Origin: Microcyclospora pomicola
Lineage: Eukaryota; Ascomycota; Dothideomycetes; Capnodiales
DNA length: 64,000 bases
Reading direction: 5' to 3'
Assembly: GCA_002786065.1 (NCBI GenBank)
Contig: NHNY01000005.1
Coordinates: 434,001 to 498,000 of the forward strand
Part shown: positions 22,630-32,597 of the stretch, piece by piece
Numbering within the stretch: the stretch's first letter is position 1
Layout: every line of letters begins with the position of its first letter
The notes under the pieces: model-generated
What the model was told of the DNA's origin: nothing
Database searches by the model: none
What the model saw: only the letters and a program-made list of their open reading frames with translations
Translations under genes and position numbers: made by a program

Positions 22630-23950
22630 CGCGACTGACATTCTTGAATTGAGGGTTACCACTTCCACCATTCGATCAGCCGTGGCGCTCGCTTTGGCTG
22701 ATCAAATTAACACCACGCTGTGCATCAACAACGCACTTTTTCGCAGTAATCGCATCAGACATACACATTGGCGCAAGATTGGGATATCCGCCGTTTCTTA
22801 TTTTTTTGAGGTTGGATGGATTCGAGTGCGTTCCCGCTTCCATCTGACGACCACACCTTCTCACGGTCTCAACTGTTTCGGGTTGCGTTGGGGAGTTTGA
22901 AGGCTCACCAGCATGGATGGGAAGGAACATCTTGTTTAGCGATTGCATCTTTGATACCCCCCTCATCACGCTACTTTACGAATATCATGACCATCAGAAT
23001 GAAACTCAAGCTCTATACTCTACGTGGCCCTCACTGTTATACATTACCTGTCCTTGCCTAACTCTTCAACGCCCCAAGTCTACGTCGCTAGCTCTGCATC
23101 GTACCAGAATGAAATTATCTTTAGCTTCGTTATGTGCTATATACCTAGCATTTAGTGCCGCTCACTATACGTACCATAGTTGAGAACATCCCATTGCGGC
23201 GTGAGAAGCTGCTCAACGTCCATCCACCTTTCTGAGATCCGATAGCTACGACATGCACCTATCATTTCCACCGAGAAAGCTAATAACATCTCGACTGTTC
23301 TTGTCAGAGACGACTCCCGCAAACATAAGCTTCCACTTTCCGCGGAAGATCGAGGTTCTATTCTTGCCACGATCGCCACGTGATTGGCCCGCGAGCTGTG
23401 CCCAATGTTAGAGGACAGACCCTTGCATGTGCTTGGAGCTAAAGTGCTAAACGTGTCTAGAGGACGTCGACCTGGCCCTGCGTGTCGTGTTCACCCTCGC
23501 AAAATCTCCCTGCGACTTCTGAACCACTTCAGCTCGTGTGCCATTCGGGATCTCTGAGAGAGAGGGGCTATAATACCATCCACGTTATCAAGGGGTGCCC
23601 TTTCGACACATTTCCTTGTCTCGTGGCCTCTTTTCTCAACACACTTGTCCCTTCTTCTTCCATTCCAACCAGAAAGGGCTCGCAGCCTCTTCTTTTGCGA
23701 CTGTCTGTCCGCCAGAGTCCATCGACATCTTCTTGCTGCTGTCCTTGTAATCCTTCAGTTCTACCATTTGAGAGCGCCTGACATACGCGGCCTACACTCC
23801 TTGTATCACCAACATCTGCTTCGTCCCGAAACTCTTCGACTTCATCCACCGCCGGCGCATGCAGCGCTGACGTCTGCTACTATTCAAGAACTGAATTCGG
23901 CTCGATTGACGTGACGAGCATTCCATTCAAAACAATCGACCGCTATCAAT
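22630..23950. other. intergenic: upstream region of the PMT gene
   Basis: The 1.3-kb spacer includes a long pyrimidine-rich stretch (about 23600-23730), likely promoter and leader of the mannosyltransferase. Short upstream ATGs occur. I see no gene or repeat otherwise. Confidence 0.4.
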
Positions 23951-26286
23951 ATGGCGGCCTCATCAACAGGTGCGGATACACAGGGTGACTTGAGGAGACG
24001 GACTGCGGCACCAGCCTCGCAGACGAACGGCAGCTACCTCCCAAAGGAGCTGGACGAGAAGACCAAGGTCAAGGTATGTCTGGCTGGAACATGGATTGCA
24101 TCGTGAAAAGAGGACGACCATACTGACAGTAATGACCAGACCAACTCATTCCTCCAGACCCTCGACGACTATGAATTCCTCATCGCTCCGCTCATGTTCA
24201 CCTTCCTTGCATTCTTTACCCGCTTGTGGAAGATCGGTCTCTCGGACATCGTCACCTGGGACGAGGCGCATTTCGGCAAGTTCGGCTCCCACTACCTCAA
24301 ACGCGAATTCTACTTCGATGTCCATCCCCCGCTTGGCAAGATGCTGGTTGGTCTGTCGGGTTACCTGGCGGGCTACAATGGCTCGTTCGAGTTCAAGTCC
24401 GGCGAGACGTACCCGGAAGAGCTCAACTACACTTTCATGCGCCAGTTCAATGCGGCCTTTGGTGCGCTTTGCGTGCCGCTCGCTTACTTCACTGCCAAAG
24501 AGCTGCACTTCAAGAAGCCCACCGTCTGGTTGGTGACGATGATGGTCTTGTTCGAGAACAGCTACACCACGATCAGCCGCTTCATTCTGCTGGACAGCAT
24601 GTTGCTCTTCTTCACCTTCACCACCGTCTTCTGCTGGGCCAAGTTCCACAACCAGCGACGCGATGCTTTCACTCCCGAATGGTTCTTTTGGCTCGCCACG
24701 ACTGGTGTTTCAATCGGCTGCGTGTGCAGCGTCAAGTGGGTGGGCATGTTTGGTACCGCGCTCGTGGGTCTCTACACGATTGAGGATCTCTGGAACAAGT
24801 TTGGTGATCTGAAAATGCCCAAGATCGAGCTTGGCGCGCACGTGGTCTTCCGCGTTGTGGGCTTGATCCTTATTCCTCTGATCGTGTACATGTTCAACTT
24901 CTACCTGCACTTCTTGATCCTGGAGAACAGCGGCCCTGGCGATGCGCAGATGTCTTCGCTGTTCCAGGCCAATCTTCGTGGCACCGAGGTCGGCAAGGAC
25001 AGTCCGTTGGAGATTGCTATCGGATCGCGGGTTACGTTAAAGAACATGGGTTATGGTGGTGGTCTTCTACACTCCCACGTTCAGACTTACCCGGAAGGCT
25101 CGACTCAGCAGCAAATCACCTGCTACCACCACAAGGATGCGAACAACGACTGGTTCTTCTACCCCAACCGTACCAGAGCGGAATTCGACCCTCACATGCC
25201 ACTCGAATTCGTTGCGGATAAGGATATCGTCCGCTTGGTCCACGCTCAGACCGGTCGTAACTTGCACACTCATCAGGTTGCCGCGCCCGTTACCAAGGCA
25301 GACTACGAAGTGTCGTGTTACGGTAACACTACCATTGGTGACGACAAGGATCATTGGCAGGTTGAGGTGGTTAGTGATGTTGCATCGAACGACCGTAGCA
25401 AGATCCGCACCTTGACTACCGCATTCCGCTTGAAGTCCCCTTCAATGAACTGCTATCTCCGCGCTGGCAACGTCAACTTACCGCAATGGGGTTTCAAGCA
25501 GATCGAGACCACCTGTGTCAAGACAAACAACCCACGGGATGTGGCCACCCACTGGAACATCGAATCCCACACCAATGAGAGACGTAAGTCATTTCACATG
25601 ATGCGAGTATGCACGTTACAGCGATCGCTAACCCACTTGCAGTCCCCGCTGGTGACCCTGGTTCATACAAATCGCCTTTCCTCCGCGACTTCGTGCATCT
25701 CAACGTTGCCATGATGACTTCCAACAACGCTCTTGTGCCCGATCCTGATAAGCAGGACGACCTCGCTTCACAGCCATGGCAGTGGCCTTTCCTCAATGTC
25801 GGGCTCCGCATGTGTGGCTGGGATGACAAGATCGTCAAGTACTTCCTTCTCGGCAACCCGATAGTGTACTGGGGTTCGACGTTCGCCCTCGGCTTCTTCT
25901 TCGTCATGCTCGCCTGGTACATCATCCGCTGGCAGCGTGGCTACGACGAGCTCACTTGGGTTCAGGTCGACCAGTTCCACTATGCCGGCATCTACCCCGT
26001 CATCGGCTGGTTCTTGCACTACCTTCCATTCGTCGCCATGGCGCGTGTCACTTACGTTCACCACTACTACCCTGCGCTGTACTTCGCCATCATCTGCACT
26101 GGTTTCATCATCGACTGGTACACGCGCGATCTACGCAAGAGCGCTCAGACCGGGATTTTCGCCGTGCTGTACGTGGCCGTCATCGGACTGTTCTGGCTGT
26201 TCCGCGCGATTTGCTTCGGAATGGAGGGTCCGAACCAGCAATGGAGACACTTGAAGTGGTTCGATGCCTGGCGCATGTCTGACTGA
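23951..26286 (+). CDS. protein O-mannosyltransferase, PMT2 family
   Basis: The exons are 23951-24073, 24140-25583 and 25643-26286, giving 736 residues, close to the family norm. The enzyme moves mannose from dolichyl-phosphate-mannose to Ser/Thr of secretory proteins in the ER membrane. The first luminal loop holds the catalytic Asp-Glu in VTWDEAHFGKFGSHY, followed by VHPPLGKMLVGL. A multipass hydrophobic core follows. The central luminal MIR repeats start near SRVTLKNMGYGGGLLHSH and include LHTHQVAAPVTKADYEVSCY. The C-terminal membrane block contains WGSTFALGFFFVML and FHYAGIYPVIGWFLHYLPF. The LFQANLRGTEVGKDSPLEI stretch is typical of PMT2 proteins, which normally pair with a PMT1 partner. 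Confidence 0.95.
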
Positions 26287-27402
26287 GGAGATGGTGCTTT
26301 GATCAGCTCACCCCTCCACCCTTGGTCGGACTGGACGGCTGAAGAGCTGGCGAAAGGTGCGCGTATTATGATGGCAGCTCGGGGGCGGTCCAAAAACAGG
26401 CAGGGCGATGCAACGGGATGGGAACATGGAGTAATGTCTTTTCCTCTTCCAATTTTCCCTCCACTCGACTATTCCCTTTTATCCTCTTCTTCATGTGTAG
26501 ACATCTCGCAACGGCTGGGAATTGGACTGGGCAATGGGACGCATGAGAAGATCTTGCTTCCTCTCGAAGCCCTGGACCGCGCGTTCATGTTAGATAGATG
26601 GGTTGGGAAATGTACACATACTTTACACACTCGTTCCTCAACTGCCCGTTCGTGAAGGGGTTCAATGTATCCGATGCCCTTGACGACATCTCGCCTGTAC
26701 TTGCTGCAACGATGATCAGAAGATACATAACGGCTGCTGGTGGTTCTTATTTTCAGTTCACCCTAGGCTGGGACCGCATGACCGCAACTCTGTTGGAACG
26801 TCTGGTGTGGCTTGTGTGCCTGACTAAGGTAATGATATATTCGCCGACGTAGCGGGCGGGCGCCTTTCACTTCCGATCTTGTGGTTCGTGGCTTGTCGTC
26901 GAGGCGCGACCGAACCGATGGTCTCACCACCACCACCTTAATTCACTTCCCACCCATTCACTTCTCTAATCCCTCACCTTGATGCTTGCCAATTGCTTCG
27001 TGCATCTCTCACGCGCATTCCATCTGGTGCGCTGACATGTGATGCATGGTCGATTGTGAGCTCTGCGAGCCGACCTCTCGCGTCCACACGCCTTTGCACG
27101 GTTCCTGCATCCGAGACGAGTAGCGCAGACCGCGGACAATAGCGAGGACATTATTCACTGCAGTCCGCGCCGGCAATTGAAGACACAATAACAATCACGC
27201 CGGATCCGCATCGTATTGTCACGGTGATCTTTATTCCTCACCCACCGTTCACTCACCGTCCCCGCCGACGCTCCTTCAATACCGCGAGCGGCCTCAATGC
27301 GCAACCCGCTCTTCGACCAGGATCCCACCTGACGGGCGAGCACCTATCCTGCCGAACAAGCACCACCCACCACGAATACCTCTACTAGTCCATGCGCAGA
27401 CC
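26287..27402. other. intergenic
   Basis: This 1.1-kb spacer has a CT-rich stretch near 26900-26980. The last about 200 bp are C-rich leader sequence of the next gene. No coding-like frame or repeat is recognised. Confidence 0.4.
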
Positions 27403-30153
27403 ATGCCGGCCTCCTCACAACCCCATGCACCGCCCGTGAGAGCTCCCGCCGTCACCAAGGCGCTGCCGTCCGCCAAGCAGGACTCGGCGACCCTCGATGC
27501 CATTCATGCCGTCCTCGATCGCATGCGCGCCATTCTCCCTGCAGACCCTTACATGCTCACCATCCCCCAGGATGAGCCCCGGTATCACCACTGGTCGCAG
27601 CAGTCCGGCTCGCAATGGCTGGACCATACCCCCTTCGAGCATCGCGAGCTGGAGCACATGCAGTACCAGACCTTTCACTTTCACGAACCGGGTAAGGAGA
27701 TGTACGTCCAGCATAACACGTACCTTGAGGAAGCACGGCGGAGGGAGAAGGCTATGGCGAAGACGGGTGGGAGTCAGCGGCCAGGCACGGCGGAAGGGGG
27801 CACGCCGTCATCTGCAGGCCCGGTGAAGAAGATGAGCCTGGGCGCGTACAAGAGGAAGAAGATCGATGGCGTCAAGTCGCGGTCGACGAGTCCGCCCGCG
27901 CAGCCGAAAGATTCCACGCAGCCTAAGCAGGCTGCAGTCAAGGGACCGGCGGAGAGGGTTAGGAAGGAGACGAAAGAGGTGCTGGCAGCTATGGCAGAAG
28001 CGGAAGCCGAAAAGCAGCCTGATGCGGCCCGGTCAAGGGAGGAAGCCGACAAGAAGCGGAAGAGAGAAGATGAGAAACGAGACAATGTGGAGGAAGGGAA
28101 GCGCGGGGTAGGGAAGAAGTACAGCTTCATGCCAGAAACACCGAACGCTGCGCTCGACGATGATCTGCCGAACGCTAAGAAGGCTCGGACAAGTGCGCCT
28201 GCTGTGGCAATCAAGCCTGGTAGACCACCAGAGGAAAGCGCGAAAGCACGCCCTTCTACGCTGGCATCATCTCCGCCGTCACGCACTACATCAGGGACTG
28301 GTCTACCACCAAAGCTATCTCCTCTACAGACTCCATTGCTACCTCCGCGACTGTCGCCTACCTTACCAGCGAACATAGCCGCGGCTGCAGATGCGCGTAA
28401 GCAGAAGCAGGATCATGCAGACGAAAAGGGGGAGATGGAGACTGAGCGCAACACGAGCAAGGTGACCTCGCAAGGGAAAGGAACAACAGGCACTATCACC
28501 AAGGAAGGCAAACTCGCGCCTGCAAAGGTTGAGGGGAAGCCTAGACAGAAGTCACCTGCGCCAAGGAACGGATTTCGCGCAACGTCTAGCTCGCCTGCAG
28601 TACGAGCCGAAAAGGACGAGAAGCTTACTGGTGCCTCTGCTAAGCTGGACCGGAAATCATCGCCATCGCGAGAAGCACAGTCTGGGGACGATGCTATATC
28701 GGTCAAGCCGCGAAAAGTGGACGAGACACATCGGCCTTCGTTGCTGGTGAAGCTCAAATTTGACCGGAATGCACGTAAGACCGTGCAGGCTTTGTTAAGA
28801 CTCAGTCCGAGACCGAAAGAAGACATGTCTACTTCTGGGAAAGATGCGAATAACGAGGCTGATGACGACGAGGTCGAGGAGGGAGAAGTACGATCAGATG
28901 CTAAGACCAATGCCAACGGCAGCACTGTGCCGAGTAAGAGGAAGGATGTTGGTGGCAAAGGTGTTGCGCAGAAAGGAGTGGCGCAGAAAGTGGTGCCGAC
29001 CCCGAAATTGGCGCAGAAGGGCGTGGAGTCTAAGAAACGAACGTCCCCCACGGACGACACAGAGGCGCCTGCAGTGAAGCGGCAGAAAGTGTCGGAGCCT
29101 CTTAAGAAGAACGAGCCTAGTACGCCTACACCTTCAGGACCACAATCGCCACTTGTGAATAAAGTGCAACAGCTCACTCCAACGACACGGAAAGACCATC
29201 TCATGTCAGCGCCTATGAAGCGAGACAGGTCGAGCGACAGCAACGTGCCCACCCCTTCTGCACAATCGATTGGGACTCCCTCGATTAACAGCCAGGCAAG
29301 TCACAGTGCACAAGCGAATGGCGTGCTCAAGCCTACATCGGGATATACAAGCAGTAAGACGCCGAGCCAGATCGCGTGGGAGAACGAGCAGACTACTCTC
29401 CAGGCCTTGGGTCGCGAGCTCAAGCACGCCTCGACCGCGCACGTTCAAGCTGCGATTAGCAAGTCGCCGCAAGACGCCGACTACAAGAGTCTTGCCGCCG
29501 TCACCGCTCTCGAATCGCTCTTGTGCTATATCATCGCCTTCACCTGCTCCGACCAGGCGCAGAGGTCACCCACATCCCGCCGCTCTTCGAACGTCAAGAC
29601 ATGGACCTCTTTGACCGGCTTCTTCAAGCTCGTCAAAGCCCACTGCGAACCCTTTCCGCTCCTTTCTGGTCTGGCAGCAGCTCTCGGCATGGTCTTCAAC
29701 TCGCACATCATGAACCTCTCCGCCCTCAACGCCGCCCCTGCAGCCAGCTCATCGAATCCCTCGAGCGAAGAGCCCCCCGTCCCTATGCTCACCCGCACCG
29801 ACCTCCTCGACACCTTCGCCTCCGTCCATCGCGAAGCCCACCTCGCCGCCACCACCTTCGACCTCGACACCATCCAGCGCCACTTCCCGAAGACCTGGGC
29901 TGCGCGTAACAAATCCCCCACCGCCGCAAACGCAGTCCCGCCGGAAGACCTCCAACCCGGCAAGCTCGGCGGCGGCCGAGGCTTCGCGTTTCCCTTTGGC
30001 GTGCACACCCCGCCCATCCAGGCAGCGCGTGCTGGCGTCGCCATGCTGAACGAGTGGATCGCCGCGCACGACGTCGCGGACCGTGTTGTCCTTGACGGCA
30101 AGGGCGGCGCGAGCTCGCGCTCACGGTATGCCTTGAAGTTGCGGCTTTCGTGA
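27403..30153 (+). CDS. large disordered nuclear-type protein of unknown function
   Basis: A single exon encodes 916 residues and I recognise no family. The first about 110 residues look folded and conserved-like: LDRMRAILPADPYMLTIPQ, RYHHWSQQSGSQWLDHTPF and FHFHEPGKEMYVQHNTY. Residues about 110-650 are low-complexity Lys/Arg/Glu/Ser/Pro-rich sequence with many NLS-like clusters and an acidic patch (NNEADDDEVEEGEVRSD). It contains a short repeat of GVAQK units. A second, helical folded region begins near 660 (SQIAWENEQTTLQALGRELK, YKSLAAVTALESLLCYIIAF) and runs to the end. An internal disordered linker with two flanking folded modules suggests a scaffold in chromatin or transcription, which is inference. 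The antisense strand has long open frames caused by the GC-rich codon bias, and I rejected them. Confidence 0.8.
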   Translation: MPASSQPHAPPVRAPAVTKALPSAKQDSATLDAIHAVLDRMRAILPADPYMLTIPQDEPRYHHWSQQSGSQWLDHTPFEHRELEHMQYQTFHFHEPGKEMYVQHNTYLEEARRREKAMAKTGGSQRPGTAEGGTPSSAGPVKKMSLGAYKRKKIDGVKSRSTSPPAQPKDSTQPKQAAVKGPAERVRKETKEVLAAMAEAEAEKQPDAARSREEADKKRKREDEKRDNVEEGKRGVGKKYSFMPETPNAALDDDLPNAKKARTSAPAVAIKPGRPPEESAKARPSTLASSPPSRTTSGTGLPPKLSPLQTPLLPPRLSPTLPANIAAAADARKQKQDHADEKGEMETERNTSKVTSQGKGTTGTITKEGKLAPAKVEGKPRQKSPAPRNGFRATSSSPAVRAEKDEKLTGASAKLDRKSSPSREAQSGDDAISVKPRKVDETHRPSLLVKLKFDRNARKTVQALLRLSPRPKEDMSTSGKDANNEADDDEVEEGEVRSDAKTNANGSTVPSKRKDVGGKGVAQKGVAQKVVPTPKLAQKGVESKKRTSPTDDTEAPAVKRQKVSEPLKKNEPSTPTPSGPQSPLVNKVQQLTPTTRKDHLMSAPMKRDRSSDSNVPTPSAQSIGTPSINSQASHSAQANGVLKPTSGYTSSKTPSQIAWENEQTTLQALGRELKHASTAHVQAAISKSPQDADYKSLAAVTALESLLCYIIAFTCSDQAQRSPTSRRSSNVKTWTSLTGFFKLVKAHCEPFPLLSGLAAALGMVFNSHIMNLSALNAAPAASSSNPSSEEPPVPMLTRTDLLDTFASVHREAHLAATTFDLDTIQRHFPKTWAARNKSPTAANAVPPEDLQPGKLGGGRGFAFPFGVHTPPIQAARAGVAMLNEWIAAHDVADRVVLDGKGGASSRSRYALKLRLS

Positions 30154-30795
30154 ACAAGCCCCAGTATAGCTGCAGGTTTGCGATGACTGCGGGGGAGTGC
30201 TTGGGCGCTTCACATTCATCACGGGTTTCACCTAGTCCGACATACTAGCGGAGTCTTGCGCTTGGATTTCTAAGGTCTGATATGGCAAGGGGAGTTTGCT
30301 TGCTGCTTTTTCTAATGCAGGCATCGAAGCGAATGCAGGGCGTCGTATGCGTCGATCCCAAGAAGGGACGGCATCATCACCCCTTCGACAACGAGGTCGA
30401 GATTGAGATTGTCGTTATACCTTGTCATTTTCATCTGCCATCGGCGTTGCATGCCATCCTTGGACCTCCCGGCTTTTGAAAAGGATGGTAGCGAGGGAAT
30501 GTGCGAGTCGCGGGGTTTGGAGTCACCGGAGGCCCAGGGCCTTGACGGGTGTTTTTGTTAGAGGAGTTTGAACTACCTATCTATGATACCCATGAAATTA
30601 CAAGAATGAGACTTTTATGATGGATGGATTTCGAGTGTTTTTCAATGTTTTCTATAAGGGAGCTGGTGAGTGATTAAGGGGGAGGGTTGATTATGTCTTC
30701 GGCGTCTGCAGAAGCCTCCAGGTGACGAAACATCTCATCGCCTGGGTGTTTCGGAAGCGCCTAAACGTATTCAGGGGATGTACTGTGATTGATGC
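30154..30795. other. intergenic, convergent 3' ends
   Basis: This 642-bp spacer lies between two genes that converge. No feature is recognised beyond short chance frames. Confidence 0.4.
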
Positions 30796-32232
30796 TCACG
30801 TCCGCTCCATGCTCCACCTCACCACGCGACCCCCCTGACAGCCGACGAGCACATCGCCCGCGTCGTCGAGCTCCTCGTACCACTTCAGTGCGCGCACGAG
30901 CGGCGCCTGCGCGCCCTCGGGCGGCGTCAACGTCGCCACGTCCCGGCCCGTGCGCGTCGAGTAGATCTGCACGCGGTTGTCGCGGTCCACGGCCGCGAGG
31001 AGGTGGGCGGAGCTGACGCCCGGGCCGGTGGTGAAGTGGCACTGCGGGCCTTGGTGGGTGTGCGCGAAAGAGAGCAGGGGGTGGGTGGGGATGCGCGTGT
31101 CGAAGAGCGCGAGCTGCCGGTTCGTCGCTGCGAGGATGTGCAGGCCGCTGGAGTGGGGTGGGGCGAGGAGGCCAGTCACGGGGTGGGTGCGGGGGAAGCG
31201 CAGGGCGCTGCCGGCGGTGCGCATGTCCCAGAGCATGATGCCGGTTAGATTAGGTAGCTTCGCGGATTTGGGTCTGCTCGGTCGTGGCGCGAAGGTCGTT
31301 TCGTAGCGGCTCGAGGCTTCGGCCGGGGTGTGCTGGCCGTACACGAGGACGTTGCGGTCGAGCCAGGCGATGGCGCGGCTTTCGCTGGCGAGCGGGAGAC
31401 GGTGCGAGACGTTGCCTTCGTGGTTCACGATGAATATGTCCTCGGTCCCGCTGATGGCAGCCACGTCCGCGCCTTCGCGGAATGCGGACGCCCAGAGGGA
31501 GTTCGTCGGTAAGCCGAGACAAAGACGGATGGCGGCAGGGGATGCACTGTGAGGGTCCCCGTCGCGAATATAGCTTAGGTAGACGTTGCCTAAATGATGC
31601 GGCTGCTGCGCGCAGACCAGCACGCCCTCGGCCGCGTGAGACGGGGACCACGCAAGCGCGGTCGAGACGATGGAGCTGTAGAAGACGTCGACGCGCTGTG
31701 CCGACGCCGAGAGATGCTGCGAGGCAGTCCAGTCATCGCTGGGGAACACACGACTGTTGGTTCCCAGCGGCAGCCGAGGCCCATAGTGACTGAACGAGCG
31801 GCCGCCGTCGGCTCTGAACGCCATGAGCGCGCTCTGCGTGCGGGTGGAGAAGTGCAGGTCCTGGATCTGCGTGTCGGCATCGCGCAGGAACCCACAGTCG
31901 CCCGGCCACATGTAGCTGGCCTGCAGCTGCGAGAGCCAGAACCGGTCGTAGCCCATGCGCAAGACGGCCAGTCGCTGGGTGCCATGTTCGCGCGCGAGAC
32001 CGATGCCGCCGATGGCTGCATGCTCGACGACTCGCGCGCGCGTTACCGTCTGTCGTCGCCGGACCTGCTGCGTCTGATGGTCCTTTCGCCGCCGCTTCGT
32101 CGCTCGCTGCTCCCGCTTGACGCTGGAGTCGGAGTACTTGGCATCTTTCGGGGCGACATGGTTGGCTTGGATTTTGAAATATTTCTTCTTGGCTTCGTCG
32201 TAGTAGAAGCCTGGGATGCTGCCCCGATTCAT
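30796..32232 (-). CDS. WD40-repeat protein, DCAF4-like
   Basis: A single exon encodes 478 residues. The N-terminus has the IPGFYYDEAKKKYFKIQ motif characteristic of DCAF4 (DDB1- and CUL4-associated factor 4) proteins, followed by a basic stretch (KRRRKDHQTQQVRRR). The rest reads as a seven-bladed propeller with degenerate repeats: STALAWSPSHAAEG, SRAIAWLDRNVLVYG, GIMLWDMRTAGSALRF, LALFDTRIPTHPLL and VQIYSTRTGRDVATL. The family is thought to be a substrate receptor for CUL4-DDB1 ubiquitin ligases. In this organism that role is inferred. The gene is very GC-rich at third positions. Confidence 0.75.
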   Translation of the reverse strand: MNRGSIPGFYYDEAKKKYFKIQANHVAPKDAKYSDSSVKREQRATKRRRKDHQTQQVRRRQTVTRARVVEHAAIGGIGLAREHGTQRLAVLRMGYDRFWLSQLQASYMWPGDCGFLRDADTQIQDLHFSTRTQSALMAFRADGGRSFSHYGPRLPLGTNSRVFPSDDWTASQHLSASAQRVDVFYSSIVSTALAWSPSHAAEGVLVCAQQPHHLGNVYLSYIRDGDPHSASPAAIRLCLGLPTNSLWASAFREGADVAAISGTEDIFIVNHEGNVSHRLPLASESRAIAWLDRNVLVYGQHTPAEASSRYETTFAPRPSRPKSAKLPNLTGIMLWDMRTAGSALRFPRTHPVTGLLAPPHSSGLHILAATNRQLALFDTRIPTHPLLSFAHTHQGPQCHFTTGPGVSSAHLLAAVDRDNRVQIYSTRTGRDVATLTPPEGAQAPLVRALKWYEELDDAGDVLVGCQGGRVVRWSMERT

Positions 32233-32597
32233 CCTGCTGCGCGGGCGATGTGGACTTGATGGTCTTGACGATGCTGCGGCATCATCGTTGCGCTACTAGA
32301 GCTGGATTCTTGTTCGGTTCTGCAGAAGCTGAATCAGGTTTCAGGCATTGACATTTTTTATGGTGAAGACGAGCACTATGCAGGTGATGTTCGAGACGAG
32401 ATCTCGTCTCTCACTAGCGTCGACCCCAGAAAAGTACCCAAAGTGTCAATTTCGAGCCCATGGCTTGACATTGATAATGATAGCTAGTCTTTGTATAGGT
32501 AAGGTAGACGTACAACATCCTCAGCTGAGAGTGGCTTGTGGGTTCGTCACGTCATATCTTCATTTCCATATGTATACAAAGATTGCAGCTACATCAC
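32233..32597. other. intergenic
   Basis: This 365-bp spacer lies between two tandem minus-strand genes. It should hold the promoter of the DCAF4-like gene and the 3' end of the SelO gene. Nothing specific is seen. Confidence 0.4.

Noticed and set aside
28413-29252. 280-codon minus-strand frame inside the 916-residue gene
   Set aside because: Antisense shadow of a GC-rich gene; Ser/Phe/Thr-rich composition with no motif.
31594-32259. 221-codon + strand frame opposite the DCAF4-like gene
   Set aside because: Antisense shadow; the minus-strand frame has the DCAF4 motif and WD repeats.
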